From: JAUIIK01 sp963745675
GTDB lineage: Bacteria; Chloroflexota; Chloroflexia; Thermomicrobiales; CFX8
NCBI GenBank assembly: GCA_963745675.1
Contig: CAVUYM010000026.1
Coordinates: 1 to 35,397, forward strand
Direction: 5' to 3'
Length of the DNA: 35,397 nt
Position numbers and translations under genes: made by a program. The notes under the pieces were generated by a model that was not told the origin of the DNA, did not search any database, and saw nothing but the letters and a program-made list of their open reading frames with translations. This document shows, one piece after another, positions 8,362 through 16,659 of this stretch. Every line of letters begins with the position of its first letter. Positions within the stretch are counted from its first letter, which is position 1.

Positions 8362-8523
8362 GGGTGCGCCTCACGTTTTTGCACGCAGTCGGTGCCGGCG
8401 GCGGATCGAGACCAATCAACGATGCAAAGAGACGAATTTGCGCAGGTTTGCCCCAGTTTGGCGGTTCCGTAGCTCGTCCCACGACAGGCCAGTGGCATCC
8501 GCGCAAAACGACAGGGTGCACCC
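8362..8523. mobile_element. MITE-like element with ISKra4-type ends
   Basis: A noncoding 162-bp stretch begins GGGTGCGCCTCACG and ends ACAGGGTGCACCC. Its ends resemble those of the neighbouring IS: the first 12 bases equal the IS right end in inverted orientation, and CCGCGCAAAACGA is shared by both right ends. It is flanked by a direct repeat GTATCCAACG (8352-8361 and 8524-8533), as expected of a target duplication. It could be moved by the ISKra4-like transposase. Confidence 0.65.
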
Positions 8524-8580
8524 GTATCCAACGCACCGCTTGCATCACGAAGACGAATTCACTAGGATGGAGTGCATCGA

Positions 8581-9588
8581 TGGCCAACACCGACTCTCCA
8601 TCCCGCAAAGCGCGCCGGCGCGCTCGACGTTTCGAGCTGGGCATCCCCGATCTCAAGATCATCGGGGCATTGCGGGTGCTCTCCTGTAGCAATGCCCAGC
8701 AGCTGTTGCGACTGCTGGGTTATTCGCCGGCCTCACTGACCTACATCCAGATGCGCTTGAAGCGCCTGGCTGACGCCGGCTATCTGGAGCGGCTCTACCT
8801 GCCGCGGCCGAGTCGCGCCGGCAGCGCGCCGCTGCTCTACCGCTTGACGAGGAAGAGCATCCCGGTCCTGCGCGCCCAGGGCCTCGAATTGCCCTACCGG
8901 CTGCGTCCCTCGGAAGCGCGCGCTCACGGCTACCTGCATCTGACCCATACGCTGGAAGTCAACGATGTCCTGATCGCGGCGACGATCCTGGCCCGCGAGA
9001 CGCCCGGGCTGGAGCTGGCGCGGCTCATACATGAGCGCGAGTTGCAGACGAACCCGGTCAACGGTCACGCGTCGCAGGCGAGACGCAACAGGTCGTCCCG
9101 GACGGCTTCCTCGACTTCCGCTATGGGACAGGGCAGTACTGTCTGCTGCTGGAGCTGGATCGCGGCAGCCATGGCCAGGCAGGCTGGAAACGCAAGGTGC
9201 GCGGTCTGGTTGGTCTGGCCGATGGCCCCTACGAGGAGCGTTTCGGGACGACCTCGCTGACCTTCATGGTGCTCGTCACGACCGGAGCAGAGCGGGTGGA
9301 GCTGCTCCGCGCTGGACGGCTGAGGAGCTGAGGAAGCTGGGCCGTCAGGAGCTGGGCGAGCTCTTCTGCTTCGCTGCGCTCGATCCGGCCACGATGCGCG
9401 CCGCGGCGACTATTCTCTCGATCCGATCTGGTCACGTCACCTGGCCAGCGCTGACCAGCAGCGCTCCTGCTGAGCTCACGGCGCCGGCTCAGCCAGCGGC
9501 TAGCTGGCATGTCTCTCGGCGCTTCGACCACGTTCGCCTGCTCCGAGCCCGTCTCGATCTAGCGGTCGAAAGTAGCGCTCGCAGATAG
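8581..9588 (+). CDS. Replication-relaxation family protein (frameshifted)
   Basis: The N-terminal half reads FELGIPDLKIIGALRVLSC, YIQMRLKRLADAGYLERLYL and HTLEVNDVLIAA, a winged-helix pattern as in replication-relaxation proteins of Gram-positive and Chloroflexota plasmids. After a frame change near 9060, the C-terminal nuclease-like half appears as VVPDGFLDFRYG, LLLELDRGS and WKRKVRGLVGL, and a further change near 9300 leads to the stop at 9588. Such proteins act at plasmid origins or in mobilisation. It converges on the coupling protein gene, with which its 3' end overlaps. No separate relaxase is visible. Confidence 0.7.
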
Positions 9589-11019
9589 AGCTCCTCGATC
9601 GTCGCCAGCTCGCCGCTCGATGCCCAGCGGATCGGCACTGGCAGTGCTCTCGAAGCGTTCGAGCCGGCCGTCCCGTTGGCGCAGGAAGGCGTGGCGGTCG
9701 GGCAACTCCTGCAACGGTCTGGATCCAACGCTCCCACTGTTCCATCAGCGGTTCGAAGAGCGGATGACCGCGTTCGGCCGCGCCGGGATCGGCGACCCGG
9801 TGCTTGATCGACTGCGCGATTGACGCTGCCGAAATCGGCGGCGGCGTACTCGGCATCCTGGCGTCCCAGCCGAAAGGCCACCTCCAGCCCGACGTTCTGC
9901 AGCGCGCCCCGCATGCGGCGACTGGCCTGTGACCAGGTCTGATGGGCCAGGACGGCGAAGAGCCCGACCTTGCGGGTCAGACTGAGCATCCGCGCCAGCG
10001 CTTCTTCCGACTGGGCGGCGAACTCGCTCCATTCGTCGATGATCAGGTGGTGGCGTTGGTGTGCGTTCGGTCGGCCGGCAGCTCGGCCCGCGAGAGCGCG
10101 CCCTGTTCGGCGCTGACGGTCAGGAGACAGCCCAGCAGCCGGCGGGCTATCGGCGTCGCCGCAGCGCCAGGTTGATGATGACCGAGCGGCCCTCGTCGAT
10201 CAGCTGCCGAAAGTCGAGCAGGTTCTCCTGTCTGTCCCAGGCTATGCCGCAGGACCGGTGAGAAGGTCAGCAGATGGGCTCGTCGCAGGGCCGATCCAGC
10301 CTGGTTGATCTGGTCGCGTGGCGGCAGGCGTTCGAACTGATCGCGGAAGAAGCGCACGACGTCGGGATCCTGCTCCTGTCGCAGCAGCTGCTGGCGGAAG
10401 ACGCGGTCGGTCAACAGACGGTAGAGGCGGGTCAACGGCAGGTCGTTGGAGATGAGCACCTTGACGCCATCCTGGATGAGGGTGTCGAACATCGGCGCCG
10501 CGCCGTCAGCTCAGGGCTGGCCAGGCGCGGTGAAAGGCTTCTTTGATGTTCGCGGCCAGGCTGTGGGGCGGCAGCGGTTGCTGCAGGACGTTGAAGGGCA
10601 GGAAGCGTCCCTGCCGTTCGGCGGCCGGGAGATCGAGGTAGAGCAGGCGCTCATAGGCGTCATCATCATTGAAGAAGCCACGCGCGACGAGCTGGGCCAG
10701 GACCAGCCGGGCCAGATCGCCATGGGGATCGATCAGGGTCAGCGGCTTGGCCACGTTCGAGCAGGTTGAGGATCAGGCTGGCCAGAAAGCGCGACTTGCC
10801 GGAGCCGGTCGTGCCGATGACGTGGATGTGGCTCGGCCAGGTCGCTCAGCGGCAGGTTGACCGTCTGGCGGAAGAAGCGCGGACCGTGCGTGCCGAGTGG
10901 GATCTTCGGACGCAGCCAGCGTCGGATGGAAGTCGATCACCGGCGGATCACCTCCGGCTGGAGTAGAGGAGTGGGGAGTGCAGGCTGGCTTGAAGCTGGA
11001 AGAAGGGGCAGGGGAACAT
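9489..11019 (-). CDS. VirD4/TraG-like conjugative coupling ATPase (frameshifted)
   Basis: On the minus strand, after a short N-terminus comes the Walker A loop IGTTGSGKSRFLASL (about 10800), then PLTLIDPHGDLARLVLAQLV (about 10730), a hallmark of coupling and TraG-type ATPases. Next are DTLIQDGVKVLISNDLPLTR, the Walker B-like LIIDEWSEFA (about 10040) and FAVLAHQTWSQ (about 9950). These fit a protein that docks DNA to a type IV secretion channel at the membrane. At least four frame changes interrupt it. ATG 11019 lies 9 nt past a -10 box. The C-terminal end is uncertain between stops near 9489 and 9500. No other conjugation channel genes are in the window. Confidence 0.75.
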
Positions 11020-11057
11020 GGCTGGATCATGCTAGACGAATAGTCGACATAATGCAA
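11017..11057 (-). promoter_or_regulatory. Promoter of the coupling-protein gene, predicted leaderless
   Basis: On the minus strand TTGCAT (11052-11057), 17 bp, TAGCAT (11029-11034), then 9 nt to ATG 11017-11019. A near copy is at 2601-2642, next to the left junction. Confidence 0.55.
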
Positions 11058-11125
11058 GATCCTGAGATAGTCTTCTTCTAGACCGCCGAGAGCGCCACGC
11101 GGGAAGGGGCATTACCGGCCGGAGA

Positions 11126-11163
11126 GGCTCAGGTCCATCAGCAGAGCCTGACCAACCTGAGCC
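11126..11163 (+). ncRNA. Inverted repeat C of the leader family
   Basis: GGCTCAGGT (11126-11134) pairs with ACCTGAGCC (11155-11163). Compared with the copies at 3438 and 4171 the innermost pair changed from C-G to T-A on both sides, so pairing is preserved. A GGGG-CTC-CGCCCC hairpin follows at about 11177, as in the other copies. The second ArdC gene starts 160 nt downstream. Confidence 0.5.
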
Positions 11164-11251
11164 GGGGACGGGAGAGGGGCTCCGCCCCCGCCTCGATCAC
11201 GGACGTCCTTGCGGGTCGACCCCTGACCCAGGCTCCCCCGGTTCAGCGCCC

Positions 11252-11312
11252 GCTCGTTGTCAATGAGCAGCTCCTGTTGTCCGTTGACTTTGACGCACAA
11301 CCTGTCTACAAT
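11252..11312 (+). promoter_or_regulatory. Palindrome and leaderless-type promoter of ArdC copy 2
   Basis: The imperfect palindrome GCTCGTTGTCAATGAGC (11252-11268) precedes TTGACT (11284-11289), a 17-bp spacer and TACAAT (11307-11312). ATG 11323 is 10 nt further on. The GCACAA, TGTCTACAATACA and CATCCATGACACC blocks are shared with ArdC copy 1, which also has a palindrome just upstream of its -35. Confidence 0.6.
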
Positions 11313-11322
11313 ACATCCATCC

Positions 11323-12267
11323 ATGACACCCGAAGGACCACAGCCCGGCCCCGAGCCTGAACGAGAGCTCTCTCCACGCGAGCAGCAGCTGGCCGAGGCG
11401 CTGGAGATCCTGGTCCAGGGCTTCGACGAGATCACCGAGAGCGAGGGTTTTCAGCGCTACCTGGAGACGATGAGCCGTTTTCATCGCTACTCCTACGGCA
11501 ACGTCCTGATGATCATGAGCCAGCGTCCCGACGCGACCCGCGTGGCCGGCTACCGCCAGTGGCAGCAGCTGGGCCGACAGGTCCAGCGCGGCGAGCAGGG
11601 CATCCGGATCCTCGTGCCGCATAAGCAGCGCATTCGCGACGCCAGACAGGAGCGGGCGCCTGACGAGGAAGAGGATGACGGTCCAGCGCTCTACGTCACC
11701 CGCGGCTTTGGCGTCGGGTCCGTCTTTGATATCAGCCAGACCGAGGGCGAGCCCTTGCCGGAACCACCACGGCCCGTCGAGCTGGAAGGGGAGAGCGCCG
11801 CCAGCTTCTGGCTCGCCGACCAGCTGCGTGACTACCTGGAAGAGCGCGGGGTGCTGCTCCAGCTGACGGAGTTGGATGGACCGAAAGGCACCTATCATCC
11901 AGGGCTGAAACGGATCCAGCTGCAGGTGGGCATGAGCCCCGATCAAATGGCCAAGACGCTAGCCCACGAGACGGCCCACTTCCAGGCCGATCACACCGCT
12001 GGAATCCACCGTCGCGATGCCGAGACGGTGGCCGAGGCCTCGAGCTTCGTCATGTTGCACCACTACGGCATCGATACCAGCAGCTACAGCTTCCCCTATC
12101 TGGCGCACTGGACCGAAGACCAGCAACGCCTGACCAGGAACCTGGGCGCGATCCAACGCGTCAGCGACAGCCTGATCAGCAGCATCGAGGAGCGCGCCAG
12201 ATGGGGCAGCGACCTCTCGCTGTTCGACGCCTGGCGGCGCGGAAACGATCCTGGTCAGGGCATCTAA
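11323..12267 (+). CDS. ArdC-like antirestriction protein, copy 2 (intact)
   Basis: This is an uninterrupted 314-residue protein. Residues about 25-110 form the ArdC ssDNA-binding region (QGFDEITESEGFQRYLE, SRFHRYSYGNVLMIMS, GRQVQRGEQGIRILVP, LYVTRGFGVGSVFDISQTEG). Residues about 165-290 form the metallopeptidase-like half with LAHETAHFQADH (HExxH) and a later acidic stretch RRDAETVAEASSF that should bring the third zinc ligand. ArdC proteins bind single-stranded DNA and shield an entering plasmid from restriction. ATG 11323 is preferred over upstream in-frame codons because those fall within or before the promoter. It is divergent from the coupling-protein gene. Confidence 0.85.
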   Translation: MTPEGPQPGPEPERELSPREQQLAEALEILVQGFDEITESEGFQRYLETMSRFHRYSYGNVLMIMSQRPDATRVAGYRQWQQLGRQVQRGEQGIRILVPHKQRIRDARQERAPDEEEDDGPALYVTRGFGVGSVFDISQTEGEPLPEPPRPVELEGESAASFWLADQLRDYLEERGVLLQLTELDGPKGTYHPGLKRIQLQVGMSPDQMAKTLAHETAHFQADHTAGIHRRDAETVAEASSFVMLHHYGIDTSSYSFPYLAHWTEDQQRLTRNLGAIQRVSDSLISSIEERARWGSDLSLFDAWRRGNDPGQGI

Positions 12268-12290
12268 GCAAGACGTCATATCTACACAAC

Positions 12291-12873
12291 ATGACAGCAG
12301 AACATGGACGACCACCGGAACGCGACCCGGAAGCCTACTGGCAGGAGGATGTCAGTATTGGCGCGATCGAGTTCCAGCATGAACACTATCCACTCTGGAT
12401 GCGGCTGCATCGTGCGCGCGAGACCTATCAGGAGCATCGTGAACTTGTAGCGCTTGAGGAAACGAGCGGCGAGCGGCTCTACCTGCACGCCAGACCCTAT
12501 ATTCTCGTTCCCGATCTGCGGCTGACGGCCAGCCTCAACCAACCCGCAAGACCGCCCAATGGCAATGGACGCAGAGCTCCTGAAGCCCGGCAGATCGGTC
12601 AGGTGCTCTCCTCTGAGCGCGTCGGTTGGCGTTCGCGCGATCTGGGCAACGCTCAGGGCTGGTCGCTATCCCGGCGATCGGCTGATCATGCTCTGGGAGT
12701 GTTATCTGGAGGATTGGTGCCGTCGACCAGATCCGACGGATGATCCGTTGCTCAAACAGGTCTGGGGACGCTTCGAGGAGCGCTTGATCGCCAGCCTGCC
12801 CGGGGCCGAGCGCATCGCGACGCCAGCGTGGGAGAGATGGTGCGCCGCAGAGCGCGGTGTTCGATCCCTTTAG
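12291..12873 (+). CDS. Hypothetical plasmid protein (frameshifted)
   Basis: ATG 12291 is 23 nt after the ArdC stop. The first frame reads MTAEHGRPPERDPEAYWQED and DVSIGAIEFQHEHYPLWMRL. A change near 12660 leads to RAGRYPGDRLIMLWECYLED and LIASLPGAERIATPAWERW, with a stop at 12873. It is rich in Trp and charged residues, with no signal peptide or membrane helix. I do not recognise a family. Its last codons (WERWCAAERG) may already be group II intron sequence, because a GTGCG intron-like start falls at about 12841; the real C-terminus might then be the reading frame left at 14868-14958. Confidence 0.45.
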
Positions 12874-14865
12874 AGAGGAGAAGGTTCGGAAGCGACGACC
12901 TCTGGGTCACCGGCTTACCTGGCGGCGAAAGCGAAAGGGGACAGTAGCATGCCGAGAAAGCGGGAGCGGTCCGAAGGCGCTTGGCTGACCCCGTCCCGCA
13001 AGACCCGCGTGATAGGGCGAGAGCCAAACTGCCCGAATCCGAGTCCCGCGCGATGCCCATCCCACATCCCCCGTTTACAGCGCCTCAACACGGGGACGTC
13101 CGCATATGACGGTGTACTCGTGGTCGTCAGAACCTTCCGGCGGACGAGCGGTGGGGAACGACCCCACTCAACGGGACGGACCGGACGCCTACGTCACGCT
13201 AGCACGTCGAACAGCGCGAACGCGGGATCGCCTACGGGGCGCGAGCCCTAGGGCGACGGAGCCCCCGGAGTACGTCCGCGAGCCGGGAAAGCCGGTCACA
13301 CGGCGAAGGGGGGCAGGTATCTCGGGACGGTCAGTACCAGGGGAGGTATGCGCAATGCAGAGCGCCGAAACCTACCTGGCCGTCATTCGCGATCGCGGAA
13401 GGAGGGGCCTCCCGCTCGAAGACGTGTATCGACAGCTGTACAACCCCGCGCTGTACCTGCTGGCGTACGGGAAGATCGCCGCGCAATGCCGGCGCCATGA
13501 CGCCCGGCGTCACCACGCGAGACCGCCGACGGGATGACGCCAGGACACGATCGCAGCGCATCATCGCGCTGCTCCGCGAGGAGACGCTACCGATGGACGC
13601 CGGTGCGGCGCACCTACATCCCGAAGAAGAATGGGAAGCGCCGCCCGCTGGGCATCCCGACGTGGTCGGACAAGCTGCTGCAAGAAGTGCATCCGGCCTC
13701 ATCCTCGAGGCGTATTACGAGCCGCAGTTCAGCGACCACTCCCACGGCTTTCGTCCGGGACGCGGGTGTCACACGGCACTCCGGGAGATTCACCAGACGT
13801 GGACAGCGGCACAGCCTGGTTCATCGAGGGCGACATCACGGGCCTGCTTCGACAACCTCGATCACGAGGTCCTGCTCGGCATCCTGGGCGAGCGCATCCA
13901 CGACAACCGGTTCCTCCGGTCTGGTCGGGAACCTGCTGCAGGCGGGGTACCTGGAGGACTGGACCTACGGCCGGACCTTGAGCGGCACGCCACAAGGGGG
14001 CGTTATCAGCCCGCTCCTGGCCAACATCTACCTCGACCGGTTGGACCAGTATCGTCGAGCAAATCCTCGATCCCGGCGTTCAACACGCGTGAGCCAGCGG
14101 AGCGACGCAAACCTGGCCTACGCGCGCATCTCAACGCGCGAAAGTACGGAGCCGTAGCGGTCACCGCGACCGAGGACGACTGCCCGCTGCGCCAGCAGAG
14201 CTGCAGACGACGCCCTCGGCGTCGATCCGGACGACCCGGACTATCGGCGCCTGCGCTACATGCGCTATGCCGACGATTTCCTGCTTCGGGTTCACGGGAC
14301 CAGCGACGGCGAAGCCGAGGCCATCAAGCAGCAGCTCGGCGACGTTCCTGCGGACGAGCTCCACCTGGAGCTCTCCCCGGACAAGACGCTCATCACCCAT
14401 GGGCGGACGACGCCGCGCGCTTCCTCGGCTACGAGGTGGTCGTCTTCCAGAATGATCGGAAGCGTAACACGGCGGCGACAGCGGGCCATCAACGGTCTGA
14501 TTGGCCTAAAGGTGCCGGCCGACGATCGTGCGCGCGCAGGTGCCGCACGCTATGAGCGCCGCGGGAAAGCCGATTCATCGCACCGAACGGATGAATGACA
14601 CGGTCTTCAGCATCATGGCCAGCTACCAGGCCGAGTACCGCGGGGTCGTCGACTACTACCGGTTGGCCTACAACCTGCAGCGTCCTCAACCGGTTGCGCT
14701 GGATCATGGAGCAATCCCTGACCAAGACGCTGGCGCCACAAGCTGCGTATGCAGCGGTGACGACCGGTCTTCCGGCGGTACCAGACGACGATCTCCACTG
14801 AACGAGGACCGAAGAAGGTGCTGCAGGTGACGGTCGAACGTCACGGCAAGCCACCGCTCGTCGTC
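12841..14865 (+). mobile_element. Group II intron, 3' end apparently missing
   Basis: A reverse-transcriptase gene is preceded by about 500 nt of GC-rich, repeat-rich noncoding sequence with several GNRA-like and purine-rich motifs, as expected for domains I-IV. GTGCG at about 12841 fits the GUGYG 5' rule but is only one possible boundary. After the reverse transcriptase I find no domain V (GAGC ... GAAA ... GTTC type) before unrelated coding sequence starts, so the intron looks truncated. Confidence 0.5.
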
Positions 14866-14958
14866 TATCGCCGTGACGACTGGCACGCCTTTCTCCAGGG
14901 GCAAGGCTATGCGCCGGAGAGTCAGGCGGTGTACACGAAGTGGCTGGCGTCTGGATAG
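13355..14958 (+). CDS. ltrA: Group II intron reverse transcriptase/maturase (frameshifted)
   Basis: ATG 13355 follows GGGGAGG. Domain blocks read in order across frames: VYRQLYNPALYLLAYGKIA, TYIPKKNGKRRPLGIPTWSD, HGFRPGRGCHTALREI, GDITGCFDNLDHEVLLGIL (after frame correction), GTPQGGVISPLLANIYLDRL and MRYADDFLL, the catalytic YADD box (about 14265). The maturase domain follows (NDTVFSIMASYQAEYRGVVD, YRLAYNLQR, STERGPKKVLQVTVERHGKP). At least five frame changes occur. The frame to 14958 ends in a tail (DDWHAFLQGQGY) unlike the usual maturase C-terminus. Such proteins splice the intron and copy it into new DNA sites. Confidence 0.75.
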
Positions 14959-15033
14959 ATTGCAAGGAGGCCGACCACGTGCAATCGTCGTCCATAACCC
15001 TCGCAGGCAAGATATTCCGCATAGACAAGTCGT

Positions 15034-15069
15034 GATATAATCAAGCGACTGAAGGAGCACGCTGCAATG
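15034..15069 (+). promoter_or_regulatory. Likely promoter and ribosome site of TA locus 2
   Basis: TATAAT (within GTGATATAATC, about 15036-15041) is followed by GAAGGAG and then ATG 15067. Unlike the leaderless promoters elsewhere here, this gene has an ordinary ribosome site. No good -35 box is visible. Confidence 0.4.
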
Positions 15070-15372
15070 AACACGACCAACCCCAACACGCTGACACCTG
15101 AATTCGCCAACCTGCTGAAGCGGGCTGCTGCCGCCGGCCAGTCCCTGCGTGTCGAGATTGACGACCAGCCCTACGACATACGCATCGCTCCGGTCTCCGC
15201 CGATCATCGGCCTGACATCTGGGCCGACTATGATCCCGAACGGCTCCGCGCCGTCCTGCGTCGGAATGCTGCGCTTCCCGGACAGGTCGACCCCGTTGAT
15301 GTGGAACAGCTCGTCGCCGATATCCGCGCCCAGCGTGGTCAGGACAGCCAGGGACGCCCGGCATCTATCTAA
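15067..15372 (+). CDS. Putative antitoxin partner of a PIN toxin, TA locus 2
   Basis: A clean 101-residue frame with a central strand-rich part (QSLRVEIDDQPYDIRIAPV) and an acidic C-terminal half (WADYDPERLRAVLRR, VEQLVADIRAQRG). It stops 3 nt before a PIN-type start, the standard antitoxin-toxin order. I do not recognise a named antitoxin family; the C-terminal LRxVLRRxAAxxxxxDVE helix pattern is typical of VapB-type partners that wrap the toxin. Its toxin partner has been replaced beyond residue 43, so this antitoxin may now be an orphan. Confidence 0.55.
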   Translation: MNTTNPNTLTPEFANLLKRAAAAGQSLRVEIDDQPYDIRIAPVSADHRPDIWADYDPERLRAVLRRNAALPGQVDPVDVEQLVADIRAQRGQDSQGRPASI

Positions 15373-15375
15373 CGC

Positions 15376-15693
15376 ATGGCCTATCTGATTGATACCGACA
15401 TTCTGAGCTACGCCATCCACGGCGTCGCGGCAGCCGAAGATCTGCTGGATGAGTTGACCAGCGCCGGAGTCGCGATGAGCGTCATCACCTATCTCGAAGC
15501 ATGGCAGCGCTACGGGATTGACAGTGGAGCCTACAGTTTCCCCTATGTTGCACGCTGGGCGGAAGATAGGAGTGTATTGAGCAAGAACTTGTCGGCCATC
15601 CAGCGCGTCGCGGGAGCGATCATCGACGGCCTTGAGGGGCATGCGCGACGTCCGGGCGATGAAGCCGGCGCAAGTAGCCCGGATCGAGGATGA
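15376..15693 (+). CDS. PIN toxin N-terminus fused to an ArdC C-terminal tail
   Basis: The first 43 residues are the start of a VapC-type PIN nuclease: MAYLIDTDILSYAI with the first catalytic Asp, then MSVITYLEAWQ. From about 15508 the frame continues without a break into RYGIDSGAYSFPYVARWAED and LSKNLSAIQRVAGAIID, which match the region of the ArdC proteins just after the HExxH half (copy 2, about 12063-12190). The other PIN acidic residues and the ArdC metal site are both absent, so neither activity is expected. The nucleotide sequence also aligns with ArdC here, so this is a DNA recombination joint in an open frame. Confidence 0.75.
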   Translation: MAYLIDTDILSYAIHGVAAAEDLLDELTSAGVAMSVITYLEAWQRYGIDSGAYSFPYVARWAEDRSVLSKNLSAIQRVAGAIIDGLEGHARRPGDEAGASSPDRG

Positions 15694-15723
15694 GCCCGAT
15701 GATTGCCAAATAGAGCAGACATC

Positions 15724-15859
15724 GCATGACCCACCCATCATGATCGCCGCGTTTCGGAGCATAGCAGCGATTCTCGCGAGCCGGTTTTCCGCATGCGGAC
15801 TGAAGGAGGAGACGGATAAGCAATAGAGGATACATAGACAAGATATGCTATACTATCTG
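15724..15859 (+). repeat. Duplicated promoter region of TA locus 3
   Basis: This aligns with 6028-6160. The -10 box TATACT (15849-15854) is conserved, but the -35 part differs because of small gaps. In both copies an ArdC-type gene lies upstream and a Phd/PIN pair downstream. Confidence 0.6.
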
Positions 15860-15915
15860 GCATACCGGGCCTGCCGCCTCAGGGCGTACACTTCAGTGAC
15901 GCACGAGGAGGCACG

Positions 15916-16206
15916 ATGACCCGTAAACCAACTATGACCAAATCCATCACGACAACGATGCTCGATCCAGCTGCTCAGCAGCTGATCAAGGCTGCCGGCG
16001 AGGGCAAGATCCGGGTTATCTTCGAAGAGGATGGCAAGCCAGTCGCCGCCGTCATGCCGCTCGGCTCCGCCCAGGAGTGGGACACCGAACGCGAGGCCTT
16101 CTTCGAGACCATTCGCGAGATGCAGCAGAGCGCCAATCTCACCCCGGAGGAGGCTGAAGAGCTGGCGCTTGAAGCCGTCAAGGCGGTACGCGCCGGCGCC
16201 TCCTAA
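15916..16206 (+). CDS. Phd/YefM-like antitoxin, TA locus 3
   Basis: A 96-residue intact frame starts 4 nt after GAGGAGG (15905-15911). It has a strand-rich N-terminal half with GKIRVIFEEDGKPVAAVMPL, as in Phd/YefM-type DNA-binding antitoxins, and a long acidic C-terminal helix (FFETIREMQQSANLTPEEAE) that would neutralise the toxin. It ends 3 nt before the PIN gene, so the two are one operon under the promoter near 15850. An in-frame ATG at 15934 is another possible start. The paralogue is at 6262. Confidence 0.7.
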   Translation: MTRKPTMTKSITTTMLDPAAQQLIKAAGEGKIRVIFEEDGKPVAAVMPLGSAQEWDTEREAFFETIREMQQSANLTPEEAEELALEAVKAVRAGAS

Positions 16207-16209
16207 GCT

Positions 16210-16641
16210 ATGCGGGTTGTCCTTGATACCAATGTGATCGTCAGTGGCTCGATCTCACCCCAGGGTGCTCCCGGTCGCATTCTTGCTGCCTGGGAAGCTC
16301 AAACCTTTGACCTGATTGTGTCGTCAGCGCTCCTGCGCGAGTACCGCCGGGCTCTGGGCTATGAGAAAGTGCGCAGCCGCCATCGCAAGGATGCAGCTGA
16401 ACTCGACGAGCTGATCCGTCGGTACCGTCACTTCGGATTCCTGATCGAGCCGCAGGAGCGGCTGTCCGTCGTTGCCGGCGATCCGGATGACGATCGGGTA
16501 CTGGAGTGCGCCGTAGCCGGGGAAGCAAGCCACATCGTGACCGGTGATCCGCACCTGTTAGGGCTCGAAAGCTATCGCGAGATTCCAATCCTGACCCCAC
16601 GTGCTTTCATCAATCTTCTCGAATCCGACGAAGGCGCATAA
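16210..16641 (+). CDS. PIN-family toxin, TA locus 3 (intact)
   Basis: A 143-residue frame of the PIN toxin type found with COG1569. MRVVLDTNVIVSGSI gives the first Asp, ALLREYRRAL the conserved Glu, and DPDDDRVLECAVAGEA plus IVTGDPHLL the C-terminal acidic residues. PIN toxins are Mg2+-dependent ribonucleases. Here the full set of acidic residues is present, in contrast to the other two PIN genes in the window. It follows its antitoxin by 3 nt and converges on the gene at 16660-17191. Confidence 0.8.
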   Translation: MRVVLDTNVIVSGSISPQGAPGRILAAWEAQTFDLIVSSALLREYRRALGYEKVRSRHRKDAAELDELIRRYRHFGFLIEPQERLSVVAGDPDDDRVLECAVAGEASHIVTGDPHLLGLESYREIPILTPRAFINLLESDEGA

Positions 16642-16659
16642 ACCCCATCAATTGAATAC

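Noticed and set aside
6748..8523. One single IS ending at 8523 rather than an IS plus a MITE
   Set aside because: A complete right end is present at 8327-8351, and a separate left-type end follows after a 10-bp repeat, so two elements explain it better.
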